Shown in pieces: positions 16,116-23,915 of a stretch of DNA of 55,131 nucleotides (its first letter is position 1; each line of letters begins with the position of its first letter). The notes beneath the pieces were generated by a model that was given only the letters and a program-made list of their open reading frames with translations, made no database searches and was not told the origin of the DNA. The DNA is from a virus. The stretch lies in IMG/VR virus record IMGVR_UViG_3300046028_005522, positions 1 to 55,131 of that record; one strand, written 5' to 3'. A program made the position numbers and the translations under genes.

Positions 16116-17079
16116 GTTGTTTTTTCCTTAGTTCTATTTTGATTTTACTGGTTTCTCTGGCTGCCATAATAGTTAGCAAGGTGCCCACACGCCCTAACAC
16201 AATCACAGCATCATTAACATCTTTGCAGCCTTCTGGCCACTCGGGTATACTTACCGCCCATCCAAGTTCCACAGCACGATCCACCAGTTCTATGCCTGCT
16301 AGATCTTGATCAGGCACTACAGTTATGTCTCGTCCCAAGTTGCGTATCAGTCGAGCCTGTGCGTCACTTATGGTATTGTGCATCACAGCCACACCACCAA
16401 TACTCAATGCATCAAAGATGCCTTCTGTCACAATCACATTGGTCCAATTTTTATGCTGTAAGTCCGTTCCAAACACATAACCCGGCTGGCTGTCTGAAAT
16501 AAACTTGGGTTGCTTGTTGTCTAAAAATCTGCAGGTGTAACCTACAATTTTGTTTTCGTATGTGAATGGTATGACCACATGCGGGCGTGTCCAATGAACA
16601 CCATCATTCTCTATCTGTACCATGGCAGGAAAGTCTTCGGGCACATGTCTACTACGCACATAGTCCCAATATGGTCCATGTTCGGGCATCAACAACTCAG
16701 CATGTGGTGGCAAGTCCCGTTCTTCAAATGCAATACCAGCCAATTGGTTCCAGGCCTGTTGTCGATCTTCTAGTATGCCATGTATGCTGCGATGCCGCAG
16801 ACTTTCAAGATTAAGCATTTCAATTTCGTTGTCTGGAACACCCATCCATCCAAGCAGTCTACGAGCTTTCACACTCAGTGTACGCCCCATAATAAAGCTG
16901 GCTGTGTAGGCGCAATTGAAACAGTGATAGCTCCAACCTGCTTCGGTAGCTTTAAGTCCGCCGCGGCCTCTTGTGTCTCGAGTGCTGCCGTTATGCTGAC
17001 AACAAACCGCGTTGAAACTCAACCAACCAGATGGCGTGGGTTTTCTTTTTGCAGGTAGATACGCAAGGATGTCAAGCAT
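16093..17079 (-). CDS. DNA primase (T4 gp61/DnaG-like)
   Basis: 328 residues. A Zn-binding region with CCQHNG and YHCFNCAYTA is followed by a Toprim domain: NVIVTEGIFDALSIGGVAV (catalytic Glu) and ITVVPDQDLAGIELVDRAV (DxD). Primase lays RNA primers on the lagging strand with the gp41-like helicase encoded directly downstream. It is the first gene of a unit under a sigma70-like promoter (17086-17114), the usual early/middle timing for replication genes. Confidence 0.9.
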   Translation of the reverse strand: MLDILAYLPAKRKPTPSGWLSFNAVCCQHNGSTRDTRGRGGLKATEAGWSYHCFNCAYTASFIMGRTLSVKARRLLGWMGVPDNEIEMLNLESLRHRSIHGILEDRQQAWNQLAGIAFEERDLPPHAELLMPEHGPYWDYVRSRHVPEDFPAMVQIENDGVHWTRPHVVIPFTYENKIVGYTCRFLDNKQPKFISDSQPGYVFGTDLQHKNWTNVIVTEGIFDALSIGGVAVMHNTISDAQARLIRNLGRDITVVPDQDLAGIELVDRAVELGWAVSIPEWPEGCKDVNDAVIVLGRVGTLLTIMAARETSKIKIELRKKQLVKRIRT

Positions 17080-17085
17080 CTATAC

Positions 17086-17114
17086 AGTATAGCAGATCAG
17101 CTGTGCTAAATCAA
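17086..17114 (-). promoter_or_regulatory. Sigma70-type early promoter for primase/helicase
   Basis: Minus strand TTGATT (17109-17114), 17-bp spacer ending TGC, TATACT (17086-17091), only 6 bases before the primase ATG. The upstream gene's stop codon lies within the -35 box. Confidence 0.72.
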
Positions 17115-18184
17115 CGATATTGGAGATTGTCAATATATCCGGTGGTAATCATTACCGTGGCCTGTTGTGTGCCTTGGTATTGAATTGGCAAGTAACCTGA
17201 ACCGCCATTGGTCACTACAATGGTTGCAATTTGTCCGTCGGCTCCAATGGTTGCAATTGCTTCGGCACCCGAACCATTTCCTAAGATTTGAACTTTGGGT
17301 GCAGCCACATAATTTTTACCAGCATTGCTCAAACTGATTCCTGTGACCACGCCTGTAGGTGAAACCTGTGCGGATGCTTGTCCACCAAATCCTTGGCTGT
17401 TATTAAAAGCTGCTCGAATCAGTGGATAAAATCCTACCACGTTGAAATATTGTGTAGAAGTTTCATTGTAAAAAGTATAGCTGTCAGTTACATTGTACCA
17501 AATAGATTCATAATCTTGTGCAGCCTGAAATTTCACAGTGCCTGTAAAGTGATCCAGATCCATCTTGACTGTTGTCAAACTTTGATGAGATGTGTCAATA
17601 AAACTGCTGTAGAATTCAGTAAGTTGCGTGGTATTTACTGGAGGAGGTGTAAGAGCCCAGTCGGGATAGTTGGTCGGTCCGGGTGTTAGTTGTTGAGCTT
17701 TGCCATAAATTGTGGGTATACTAAGTTCATGACTGGGCACAAATTGTGGCAATATAGAATCCACAATGTTGCAATCACCACGTGCTTGGCTGTTGGCGTC
17801 TACATATACTGCTTGTATGTAATCACCAGAAGTGCGCTGTATTGAATAACTGGCGGGTTGTGCAACCAAATTAATGGTGTCTTCAATGTTCAGCACCACT
17901 TTTACTCGCCCCAGTGAATTGCTAAGACTTGTCATGTCTTTTTCCACCAGTACTCTGTCTCCGTTTTGACTCATCAAACGAAACACAAATGCAGAGCCAG
18001 TGATGTTTACCGGCTTCTGTTCTTGATTGATAAATTCAAAGAGTAGAACATTATCTACACCTTTGTTTACAGTTAATTGTTTTGCATACACTGGGTCGTA
18101 CCTCGCTGTGAAATATCCACCACTGGTGTCAACTAACAAGACTTTGGTAATTTGCTGGTATAAGTAAACGGTGGTTGAATACAT
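17111..18184 (-). CDS. Structural/baseplate or fibre-associated protein
   Basis: 357 residues starting MYSTTVYLYQQ at 18184 with GAGGATCC upstream; a TTG five codons earlier is less likely. Beta-rich N-terminal half (VDNVLLFEFINQEQKPVNIT, FVFRLMSQNGDRVLVEKDM) resembles BppU-like baseplate upper domains. The C-terminal ~100 residues contain the repeated motif GVVTGISLSNAGKNYVAAPKV / QIATIVVTNGGSGYLPIQY, typical of fibre-type structural proteins. A late-type octamer ATAAATAT (18199-18206) is upstream. I infer a tail/baseplate component. Confidence 0.72.
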   Translation of the reverse strand: MYSTTVYLYQQITKVLLVDTSGGYFTARYDPVYAKQLTVNKGVDNVLLFEFINQEQKPVNITGSAFVFRLMSQNGDRVLVEKDMTSLSNSLGRVKVVLNIEDTINLVAQPASYSIQRTSGDYIQAVYVDANSQARGDCNIVDSILPQFVPSHELSIPTIYGKAQQLTPGPTNYPDWALTPPPVNTTQLTEFYSSFIDTSHQSLTTVKMDLDHFTGTVKFQAAQDYESIWYNVTDSYTFYNETSTQYFNVVGFYPLIRAAFNNSQGFGGQASAQVSPTGVVTGISLSNAGKNYVAAPKVQILGNGSGAEAIATIGADGQIATIVVTNGGSGYLPIQYQGTQQATVMITTGYIDNLQYR

Positions 18185-18198
18185 AGGATCCTCGAACA

Positions 18199-18206
18199 AT
18201 ATTTAT
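18199..18206 (-). promoter_or_regulatory. T4-late-type promoter motif at a divergent junction
   Basis: ATAAATAT on the minus strand, 14 bases upstream of the ATG at 18184. It overlaps the ATG of the divergent plus-strand gene (18205), so promoter and opposite start codon share bases. Confidence 0.6.
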
Positions 18207-18582
18207 GGGTAATACAATCTTCGATAAGCTGGCAGAAAAATACCCGTTTATCACTCTTTGCAGTTATGCAAACGCAGAATACGTGGGCATTATACAAAAC
18301 AGAGATGACAGCGTGACTACCATCTACGACTTTGGATCTGTAGTTGACCAACAAGATAAAATGTTGTTTTTAGAACTGGCTAACCAGTGGTGGTGGGAAA
18401 GCAATAGATCCATCCCCATCAACATATTCCTTCGTCAAGATTGGGACAAATTTAGATTTACGTTGCGCACGTTTTCCAACAAAGATCTTGAAGTTTTACA
18501 CGGTCCAGTGTGCAGTTTGATGGACATTGCTCGCAAAAAAAGCAAGCGAAAATCAATCACACTTGTGCGACGTCTTGATTGA
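18205..18582 (+). CDS. Conserved phage protein of unknown function
   Basis: 125 residues: MGNTIFDKLAEKYPFITLC, then YVGIIQNRD, FLELANQWWWESNRSIPINI and a basic tail (KKSKRKSITLVRR). I recall this as a conserved unnamed protein in marine T4-like phages. It is divergent from the structural gene at 17111-18184 with a 20-bp gap and no visible ribosome site. It overlaps the 3' end of the mini-DnaE gene by 26 bp in convergent orientation. Function unknown. Confidence 0.75.
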   Translation: MGNTIFDKLAEKYPFITLCSYANAEYVGIIQNRDDSVTTIYDFGSVVDQQDKMLFLELANQWWWESNRSIPINIFLRQDWDKFRFTLRTFSNKDLEVLHGPVCSLMDIARKKSKRKSITLVRRLD

Positions 18583-19135
18583 GCAAGTTCATGTGTAATG
18601 CTACCAAAGCTGCGTAGGAGACCGAGTGGCTTTTCTTGAATGTGTATCCACGTGAGTCATCTCCGTTCCATACTTCAGCAAACACTTCTGTCCATGGACG
18701 ATTCTGTAGATGTGCTTTGCCCGGACGAATAACTGAAATAAACGCTGCCATTCTGGGTATTGAATCTGGCTGCATTGACGTCATCAAATCTGTGTAGTTG
18801 CCCACATGCACTAGTTGCTTGGTCCAGGCAGTGTCGGTCCATAGTCTACTCCATGGTGGTGCGGCTGCCAACATAGCCGCATAGTGTGCCGGGTCACGGA
18901 TCAACTGATACACACTCATGTTCAACAGATCTATCTTGAAGTATCCACGCTGTTCTGCTGACTCATAGTCTATGGCTGCACAGCCATTGGGTATGTCTCT
19001 AGGAATGTCTGTAACATAGATGCCTGAATTGTGCTTACGCACTTGGCCTTGATGCAGTTGCCGTGCGGCAGTGTGTTCAATCAGTTTCAACACAGCCGTT
19101 CTGTCCGGCACATCAATGTCAATGTCTGCGCTCAT
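18557..19135 (-). CDS. Miniature DnaE-like (DNA polymerase III alpha) protein
   Basis: 192 residues that carry, in the correct order, several signature motifs of bacterial DNA polymerase III alpha. These are DIDIDVPDR (residues 4-12, the two catalytic Asp of PDxDxD), HNSGIYV (35-41), GYFKIDLLN (64-72, third catalytic Asp), ISVIRPGK (133-140) and GYTFKKSHSVSYA (163-175). The full DnaE is over 1,000 residues, so this is a drastically shortened derivative lacking PHP, thumb and most fingers. Whether it polymerises DNA is doubtful; an accessory or decoy role is possible. Downstream partner of a coupled set (ATGA overlap with the 119-aa gene). Confidence 0.62.
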   Translation of the reverse strand: MSADIDIDVPDRTAVLKLIEHTAARQLHQGQVRKHNSGIYVTDIPRDIPNGCAAIDYESAEQRGYFKIDLLNMSVYQLIRDPAHYAAMLAAAPPWSRLWTDTAWTKQLVHVGNYTDLMTSMQPDSIPRMAAFISVIRPGKAHLQNRPWTEVFAEVWNGDDSRGYTFKKSHSVSYAALVALHMNLLNQDVAQV

Positions 19136-19491
19136 TTTGAATCAGTGTCACAAAGTGCAGTTACAACTTGCAGTTTCTCCCGGGCCAGTTCAACTGCTGC
19201 CAAGGCATCTGCCACTGTGGGATGCTTGGCTGCCAAGGCAGCAATGCGCCATTCTTCATCACGCTTGGCTCGCGCCCAATCCAACAGGGTTTCGGCGTCT
19301 GATGAGAGTGAAATCATAGGATGTGATGAGTGAAGCTGTTGCCAGGAGTTGCCATCATTAATTTCCAAACAGTTCATGCTGGGACTCCATCGCACCATGC
19401 CTGCACCGCTGGCACCTGGGCTGATGTATGGATTGGTAGACATGCCACCTGATACTTGAATGTATTTGCTGCCGCTAATATTTCTAATCAT
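19132..19491 (-). CDS. Small conserved protein of unknown function
   Basis: 119 residues starting MIRNISGSKYIQVSGG. The N-terminal 60 residues are beta-like (YISPGASGAGMVRWS, LEINDGNSWQQL), as in short fibre-attachment or structural domains. The C-terminal half is a charged helix (LDWARAKRDEEWRIAALAAK). It is translationally coupled by 4-bp overlaps to both its neighbours. A virion role is suggested by the N-terminal type, but the neighbours are replication-like. Function unknown. Confidence 0.7.
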   Translation of the reverse strand: MIRNISGSKYIQVSGGMSTNPYISPGASGAGMVRWSPSMNCLEINDGNSWQQLHSSHPMISLSSDAETLLDWARAKRDEEWRIAALAAKHPTVADALAAVELAREKLQVVTALCDTDSK

Positions 19492-19856
19492 AATGCAATT
19501 ATAGCCACAAGGCCAATGTAAGTCAACTGATGTGCCATCTGATCTAGACCCAAGTGTGCCCAGAAGCTGGGATTCTGAAGGTCTCTATTGCCCCAGTTCA
19601 TCTTGGCCCAGTCAATGTGATAATGTAGCACAGCATCTATCACACCCATCATTATGCTGGCGGCCCAGTATACAGGGCCTAACACACACCCAACACATAG
19701 GGCTGTGCCAATGCCCTGTTTGAGACTGTGCCGCATGCCCAGCCAGTGTCCGTATTGGCCTTTGTGATTGACTTCTGCCATGCTTTGATCCACAAAGTCA
19801 ATGTACCAGTGTTTGATCTGCAAGAGTATGAGTGTTAAAAATATCACTGCTTCCAT
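19488..19856 (-). CDS. DUF3307-like integral membrane protein
   Basis: 122 residues with three or four hydrophobic segments (AVIFLTLILLQIKHWYIDFV, GTALCVGCVLGPVYWAASIM, YIGLVAIIAL at the end). Conserved polar residues sit between them (HxxxDFVDQ, HSLKQG, DAVLHYHIDWAKMN, and GLDQMAHQL). The arrangement of His/Asp/Gln within the membrane resembles DUF3307 proteins found in bacteria and phages, whose function is not known to me. Inner-membrane location. Coupled downstream by ATGA, and it starts one base after the stop of the zinc-finger gene. Confidence 0.7.
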   Translation of the reverse strand: MEAVIFLTLILLQIKHWYIDFVDQSMAEVNHKGQYGHWLGMRHSLKQGIGTALCVGCVLGPVYWAASIMMGVIDAVLHYHIDWAKMNWGNRDLQNPSFWAHLGLDQMAHQLTYIGLVAIIAL

Positions 19857-19857
19857 G

Positions 19858-20529
19858 TTACCAACCTGCCTTGTTCAATATGTCTTTTGCGTATTCTTGA
19901 TCCGCTGGGTAGTTGTGAAACTTCTTTTGCCATACATCTGAGTCGATGTAAGGCCATACCATGCTGATCTGATCAGGAGAGAGTTCACCCAAGAACTGTT
20001 GTCCTGACTCTGAATTGTAAATCACCCAAGGTGATATCCTACCTGTTGTGACTGCATAGCACATGGCTGGAGTGCTGCCGTATCTCAAGCAGTCCTGTGG
20101 CTGTGCTGAATTTTTCTCTGCCCAATCCATGCCAAACTCCACTGCTCGTGCTAGAGCATCGTTAACATTCTCCACGGGCAAATGCTGTATGAGATATTCT
20201 GTGTACAGTTGATCACTTGCCCACCGATCAATCTTTTTGTTGTTCTTTAACAGCCACTCAAGAAACTGTTTGGGATTGATAGTTTTTGTGCTCACACAAT
20301 AGCGTCCAAACTTCACAAAGCCGCGATAGTAAGGCGAGTCAGCAAAGTCATCAAAGGTCTTGAGCCGGGCTGATCCTTGGCTCATTTCATAGAATCGTAT
20401 GTAGGCTTGAAAACCCAGTTCCACACCGCGCTCTGTTCGTTCCTGTCTGCGCCGTTTGGGCTCGCACACATGCACTGCTAGACTGGTTTCTCGAGCAAAG
20501 TCTTTTTTGCAGTACTGGCACTGAGTCAT
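19858..20529 (-). CDS. C2H2-type zinc-finger phage protein
   Basis: 223 residues starting MTQCQYCKKDFARETSLAVH at an ATG that gives an ATGA overlap with the SGNH gene; a start nine codons upstream is less likely. CxxC then HxxxC-like spacing (CQYCKKDF...LAVHVC) forms a C2H2/C2HC zinc finger at the extreme N-terminus, followed by a basic KRRRQER patch. The remaining ~190 residues are conserved-looking, with aromatic and acidic segments, but not recognised. A nucleic-acid-binding role in transcription or replication is plausible. Similar genes are common in marine T4-like phages. Confidence 0.72.
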   Translation of the reverse strand: MTQCQYCKKDFARETSLAVHVCEPKRRRQERTERGVELGFQAYIRFYEMSQGSARLKTFDDFADSPYYRGFVKFGRYCVSTKTINPKQFLEWLLKNNKKIDRWASDQLYTEYLIQHLPVENVNDALARAVEFGMDWAEKNSAQPQDCLRYGSTPAMCYAVTTGRISPWVIYNSESGQQFLGELSPDQISMVWPYIDSDVWQKKFHNYPADQEYAKDILNKAGW

Positions 20530-21245
20530 TTTAGTAGATTGTTGTTGTTGATCCATGCAGTCAAAAACATGTTTAGTTCTTGATGAAATCCTGGTTGTCG
20601 ATGTGCTATTTCTGGTGGCACATACTGAAGAGCTCCTGGACCATAATCTGTTGCCGGAACTCCTCGTTCATGCTGCCATGGTATAGCACGCCACTTGTAT
20701 CCTTCAACTATTTCAGGTTCACTATGAAACAATTTTAGTCTTGGTGAATCTAAATAAGATTCGTATAAATTATCAGCCTGCTGGAACACTATCACAGCAT
20801 GGCCTCTAGATTTCAAACTGTGTATCATAGCAAGTATACGATACATGAGATCTTCTGCACGATCCAGTATGCTATTCAATTCCCATTTGAGTTTGAGCTC
20901 AATCATTGCATCAGTATCTGCTTGTGTCCAAGGAGCATCCCATCGCGAACTCCAGCTTTGATTTTGAAAATTAGTCCATCGACCTTCAAAATCACTGCTG
21001 GCTTGCAAAATTGGCAATTCTTCTCTGCTGACAAATGTCATTCCCAACACATACAATGTGGGCTGTAGCGTGATGTAACTGTGCTTGAGCGTGGTTCGAA
21101 TAATACGCGAATTGGCACTGCCCCCGATAGCCAAACTTATGGCCTGGGGGATTGACAGTCGTTCTGCTAATTCTTGATGGCCAAATCCGCTGGCATAGCT
21201 TTCCATGTAACTACACCCATTGACCACCAGCTGTTGATATTTCAT
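20526..21245 (-). CDS. SGNH/GDSL-hydrolase-like protein (copy 1)
   Basis: 239 residues. VVNGCSYMESYASG near the start occupies the place of the GDS nucleophile block, with Ser after Cys. IGGSANSRIIRTTLKHS gives the Gly/Asn oxyanion block, and PGFHQELNMFL near the end gives a His. The family includes esterases that add or remove O-acyl groups on glycans or lipids. Three such proteins occur in this window. The start overlaps the gp62 stop (TAATG). Substrate unknown; surface glycan acyl modification is one possibility. Confidence 0.68.
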   Translation of the reverse strand: MKYQQLVVNGCSYMESYASGFGHQELAERLSIPQAISLAIGGSANSRIIRTTLKHSYITLQPTLYVLGMTFVSREELPILQASSDFEGRWTNFQNQSWSSRWDAPWTQADTDAMIELKLKWELNSILDRAEDLMYRILAMIHSLKSRGHAVIVFQQADNLYESYLDSPRLKLFHSEPEIVEGYKWRAIPWQHERGVPATDYGPGALQYVPPEIAHRQPGFHQELNMFLTAWINNNNLLK

Positions 21246-21694
21246 TATGATCCTTCACCAAATTTTTTGAGGTACTCGTTTATTTCTTTTTGCGATGTGA
21301 TTCCTGCCAGCACATTGATTTCATCATCTTTGAGATGTGGGTAAATTTCTGCCAATTGTTTTCGCTTGCCAGTAAGTGTGGCATCTTTTTTCTTGGGCGC
21401 AATCCAGTTGTGCCGTTGAGTGCCCAAGCCGGGACTCACAGTGGTGGCCAGCAACCACTGAAGCTTTTTGTGCCTGGCAGCACTAATGTTGAAAAAGTGT
21501 TTGTTCAATCGTTCATTGGTGGCAATCACATAAAATTCTTGAAGCTCACGTGAACCTTCTACTGCTGATCCCCAACGTATCATCAAAAAAGGGCTGAACT
21601 TTTTGCGTTCTTCATCAGACAATTGATCATAGAACTCTCTGTTCTTACGATCAAATTGTTGCATCTCGTTGCCAATGGACAGGTTATCACTCAT
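21245..21694 (-). CDS. Clamp-loader small subunit (T4 gp62-like)
   Basis: 149 residues that read like gp62 of marine T4-like phages: FYDQLSDEERKKFSPFLMIRW, then ELQEFYVIATNERLNKHFF, and LLATTVSPGLGTQRHNWIAP. With the gp44 ATPase (not in this window) gp62 forms the loader that places the gp45 sliding clamp on DNA. The clamp also activates late transcription in T4. Recognition is from recalled sequence similarity of the family, not a defined motif. Confidence 0.75.
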   Translation of the reverse strand: MSDNLSIGNEMQQFDRKNREFYDQLSDEERKKFSPFLMIRWGSAVEGSRELQEFYVIATNERLNKHFFNISAARHKKLQWLLATTVSPGLGTQRHNWIAPKKKDATLTGKRKQLAEIYPHLKDDEINVLAGITSQKEINEYLKKFGEGS

Positions 21695-21998
21695 CAGTTT
21701 TGGTTAGTTTATAAATCATTATAGCACGTTCTAGTGCGTCTTGTAAAGTGGGATTGGTCGGTGCCGCACGTCTAATTTCTGCCCACATTTTATTTTCTTG
21801 TACGTGCTCACGTAACGGCCTACCGTCCGCTGTTCTTGAATCGTAATCTATTTTGTGTCCAGTGATAGGATCATATTCCTTACCTGATTCGTAACCTATC
21901 ACTCGACGTGTACTGGGATCAGCACCAAACTCTCGAGCATATATAATACCTTCTGCTCTCTCGTAAATGTATGTGGCGTCTGGTTTAAGGGTTCCCAT
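21687..21998 (-). CDS. Small conserved protein upstream of gp62, unknown
   Basis: 103 residues: MGTLKPDATYIYERAEGIIY, REFGADPSTRRVIGYESG, then a helical end (NPTLQDALERAIMIYKLTK). It overlaps gp62 by 8 bp and the upstream 48-aa microgene by 14 bp. I recall equivalents beside clamp-loader or UvsW genes in cyanophages, without known function. Confidence 0.72.
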   Translation of the reverse strand: MGTLKPDATYIYERAEGIIYAREFGADPSTRRVIGYESGKEYDPITGHKIDYDSRTADGRPLREHVQENKMWAEIRRAAPTNPTLQDALERAIMIYKLTKTDE

Positions 21999-22131
21999 AT
22001 TGGTAGCCGTATTGTAAATGTGCCCAACGCAGGAATCGTTCTAGGCCTTCTCGATCGTCAGGATAACTTTCCAGATATACTCTGGCCAATCGATTGATGA
22101 TTTCAAATATTTCTGGTTCAGTGTAGGGCAT
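21985..22131 (-). CDS. 48-residue microprotein
   Basis: A short gene reading MPYTEPEIFEIINRLARVYL and ending in a HLQYGYQYGNP tail. Its ATG overlaps the upstream stop (TAATG) and its end overlaps the next gene by 14 bp, so it fills an otherwise unexplained gap with perfect operon spacing. A charged amphipathic helix with an aromatic tail is visible. I believe similar short proteins occur at this place in related phages. Function unknown. Confidence 0.72.
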   Translation of the reverse strand: MPYTEPEIFEIINRLARVYLESYPDDREGLERFLRWAHLQYGYQYGNP

Positions 22132-22631
22132 TACCAGGCCTTGTTGTAGTCTACAATTTCACAGTTGCGACTGATGTCCTTTACAAAGTACACACAGTCG
22201 GGTTCCGGATCATTATTCAAAGGCACAGCCAACATTTGCCCATTTTTAAGTTTGGGTGCAAACCAGCTGACTTCATGATAGACATCTAGTATTTCAATGT
22301 CAGGAAAACTAGGCCTATAACTGGTCAGTGGGTTGAATTGAAACACTCTAAAGCCTCGATCATTGATTGATGTCAAGGGCAACACTTCTAAGTCACCAAT
22401 GTCAGGTTCGCCTATTAGTATTTGCCAGTCCATGGGCATTTTGAGTGTGATATCACCTATGCGTAAAACCAAAGCAGGAGCGTTGAAGCTCTCCAAGAAG
22501 ATCAACGGAATAAAGTGATAGTCTGGATCTGCAGGATTGGAGTTATCTAAAATTGCAAATCTCAAATCATCAATTTCTTCTGGCAAGTGATCTAAGTCGT
22601 AGTAAGTGTTATCTAATGTTAGTATTCTCAT
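22131..22631 (-). CDS. Conserved phage protein of unknown function
   Basis: 166 residues: MRILTLDNTYYDLDHLPEEI, WQILIGEPDIGDLEVLPLTS, and a conserved-looking end (ILDVYHEVSWFAPKLKNGQM, PDCVYFVKDISRNCEIVDYN). It is the first gene after a near-consensus promoter, heading a unit that includes gp62. The C-terminal block with Cys and Trp looks strongly conserved across marine T4-likes as I recall, but I cannot name a function. An early regulatory or replication-associated role is inferred from position. Confidence 0.72.
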   Translation of the reverse strand: MRILTLDNTYYDLDHLPEEIDDLRFAILDNSNPADPDYHFIPLIFLESFNAPALVLRIGDITLKMPMDWQILIGEPDIGDLEVLPLTSINDRGFRVFQFNPLTSYRPSFPDIEILDVYHEVSWFAPKLKNGQMLAVPLNNDPEPDCVYFVKDISRNCEIVDYNKAW

Positions 22632-22639
22632 ATGTTATC

Positions 22640-22668
22640 AGTATACAGAATTTAATTGGTGTTGTCAA
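22640..22668 (-). promoter_or_regulatory. Sigma70-type early promoter for the gp62 unit
   Basis: Minus strand TTGACA (22663-22668), 17-bp spacer, TATACT (22640-22645), 8 bases before the ATG at 22631. The -35 lies in the last codons of the upstream methyltransferase gene. Confidence 0.78.
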
Positions 22669-23242
22669 GTTTTTTCATGATCACGCCGCAATCTAAAGTT
22701 TGGTGTACCACCGTCCAACCCAGCGACTGCAAATAAACTACTGCTGGACCGCACTTGCCAATCCAACAGTCGTTTACACAATAGGTATCGTCAAATGCTA
22801 CCACAGCGTCGGAGCTCAACAAGGGTGTTAATGCAACCATTTGCCGCATGTGCTCAATTTGGCAATTTTGATTGCTCATTACTATGCCTTGTCCGGCGTA
22901 GTCATGCATTTGTTGGCGGATGGCTGCACTTACACTATCAATATCCCAGATGTAATCAAAGTTATCCAAATATAACACAGCAATATTGGTGTGAGTGTTG
23001 GCAAAGTCTCTGGCCCAGACAGCTCCAGATGCCACAACAAAGTCAGTGTTTGGTAACGTGTGAGACAATCTACTCTGTGCTTTGCTGGAAATGTCCACAG
23101 TGATCAACCGAGTGTTGTGTTGTTGGGCCAGCTCAGCCAGTGTGTGAGTACTTCCTTCTCCACGGTCGCTACCAATTTCCACAAACACTCCGCGTGGAGT
23201 TTGCGGCAGAAAGTTATTGATGTCTTTGTATATTTTGCCCAT
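22652..23242 (-). CDS. Class I SAM-dependent methyltransferase
   Basis: 196 residues. Motif I is GVFVEIGSDRGEGSTHTLAE, followed by RLITVDISS (motif II acidic end), IAVLYLDNFDYIW (motif IV-like) and DAVVAFDDTYCV. This pattern resembles the Methyltransf_24-type family, which often modifies small molecules or sugars. It overlaps the SGNH gene by 29 bp, suggesting joint action on the same pathway. Substrate unknown. Confidence 0.75.
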   Translation of the reverse strand: MGKIYKDINNFLPQTPRGVFVEIGSDRGEGSTHTLAELAQQHNTRLITVDISSKAQSRLSHTLPNTDFVVASGAVWARDFANTHTNIAVLYLDNFDYIWDIDSVSAAIRQQMHDYAGQGIVMSNQNCQIEHMRQMVALTPLLSSDAVVAFDDTYCVNDCWIGKCGPAVVYLQSLGWTVVHQTLDCGVIMKKLDNTN

Positions 23243-23915
23243 GTATTATTTGATGTATGTTGTTGGCAACTGTTTGCTGAGTTGCACGATCCGTGTGAAA
23301 CGGTGTGTCAACGTTGGGATTGTTGCCACTGAAATCATAAGCAACTTTTCCCACATTATCATTGTTGAAAAAAACAGGCAGTACACCTGCATCCAAGATC
23401 TTGTTGTGCCAAAATTCAAACAACCATCCATCAATGGTGTCTTGAAAATTGTAGTTCATAAAATACTTCATGTACAGGTCAACAGCAACAAGTTGTTCTT
23501 TGGTAAAATTAAAAAATGTACTGTTTTCTAAATTCTGCCACACAGTGGAAAAAATTGCAGCCTTGTTATCCCCCACATGCGGCGAACCAGTGCTGGGCAT
23601 GTGCGGATTAGAATAGATAAAATTCTTTAGGCCTTGAGATGGCTCAAAGTTGTCATGCATGGACAAGTTTATTCTGCTGGCCCATGTTCGATTGTAGACC
23701 ACAACATCGGCTCCAAGCTCAAGGGCTTTTTGTATTTGAAAAAAGATTCCTGTGTTACTAAATCCGCCATGAGCTAGGTGGATAACTTGGTAGCCATATT
23801 GATCTTCGAGTATCTGACTAAAGTGAGCGCGGACTCCAACTTCTTTGAGATCAACAGTTGATGCAGTACAAAAACTGTCTCCGCACACTGCAACAGTTAT
23901 TTTATTTTCATCCAT
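23214..23915 (-). CDS. SGNH-hydrolase-like protein (copy 2)
   Basis: 233 residues starting MDENKITVAVCGDSFCTAST at 23915, 19 bp inside the end of uvsW. CGDSFC supplies the GDS nucleophile block, HLAHGGFSNTGIFF the Gly/Asn block, and TPFHTDRATQQTVANNI a terminal D..H-like element. It is likely an esterase or acyltransferase on glycans. It is followed by a methyltransferase in overlap, so the two may decorate one glycan or lipid. Confidence 0.72.
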   Translation of the reverse strand: MDENKITVAVCGDSFCTASTVDLKEVGVRAHFSQILEDQYGYQVIHLAHGGFSNTGIFFQIQKALELGADVVVYNRTWASRINLSMHDNFEPSQGLKNFIYSNPHMPSTGSPHVGDNKAAIFSTVWQNLENSTFFNFTKEQLVAVDLYMKYFMNYNFQDTIDGWLFEFWHNKILDAGVLPVFFNNDNVGKVAYDFSGNNPNVDTPFHTDRATQQTVANNIHQIIHGQNIQRHQ

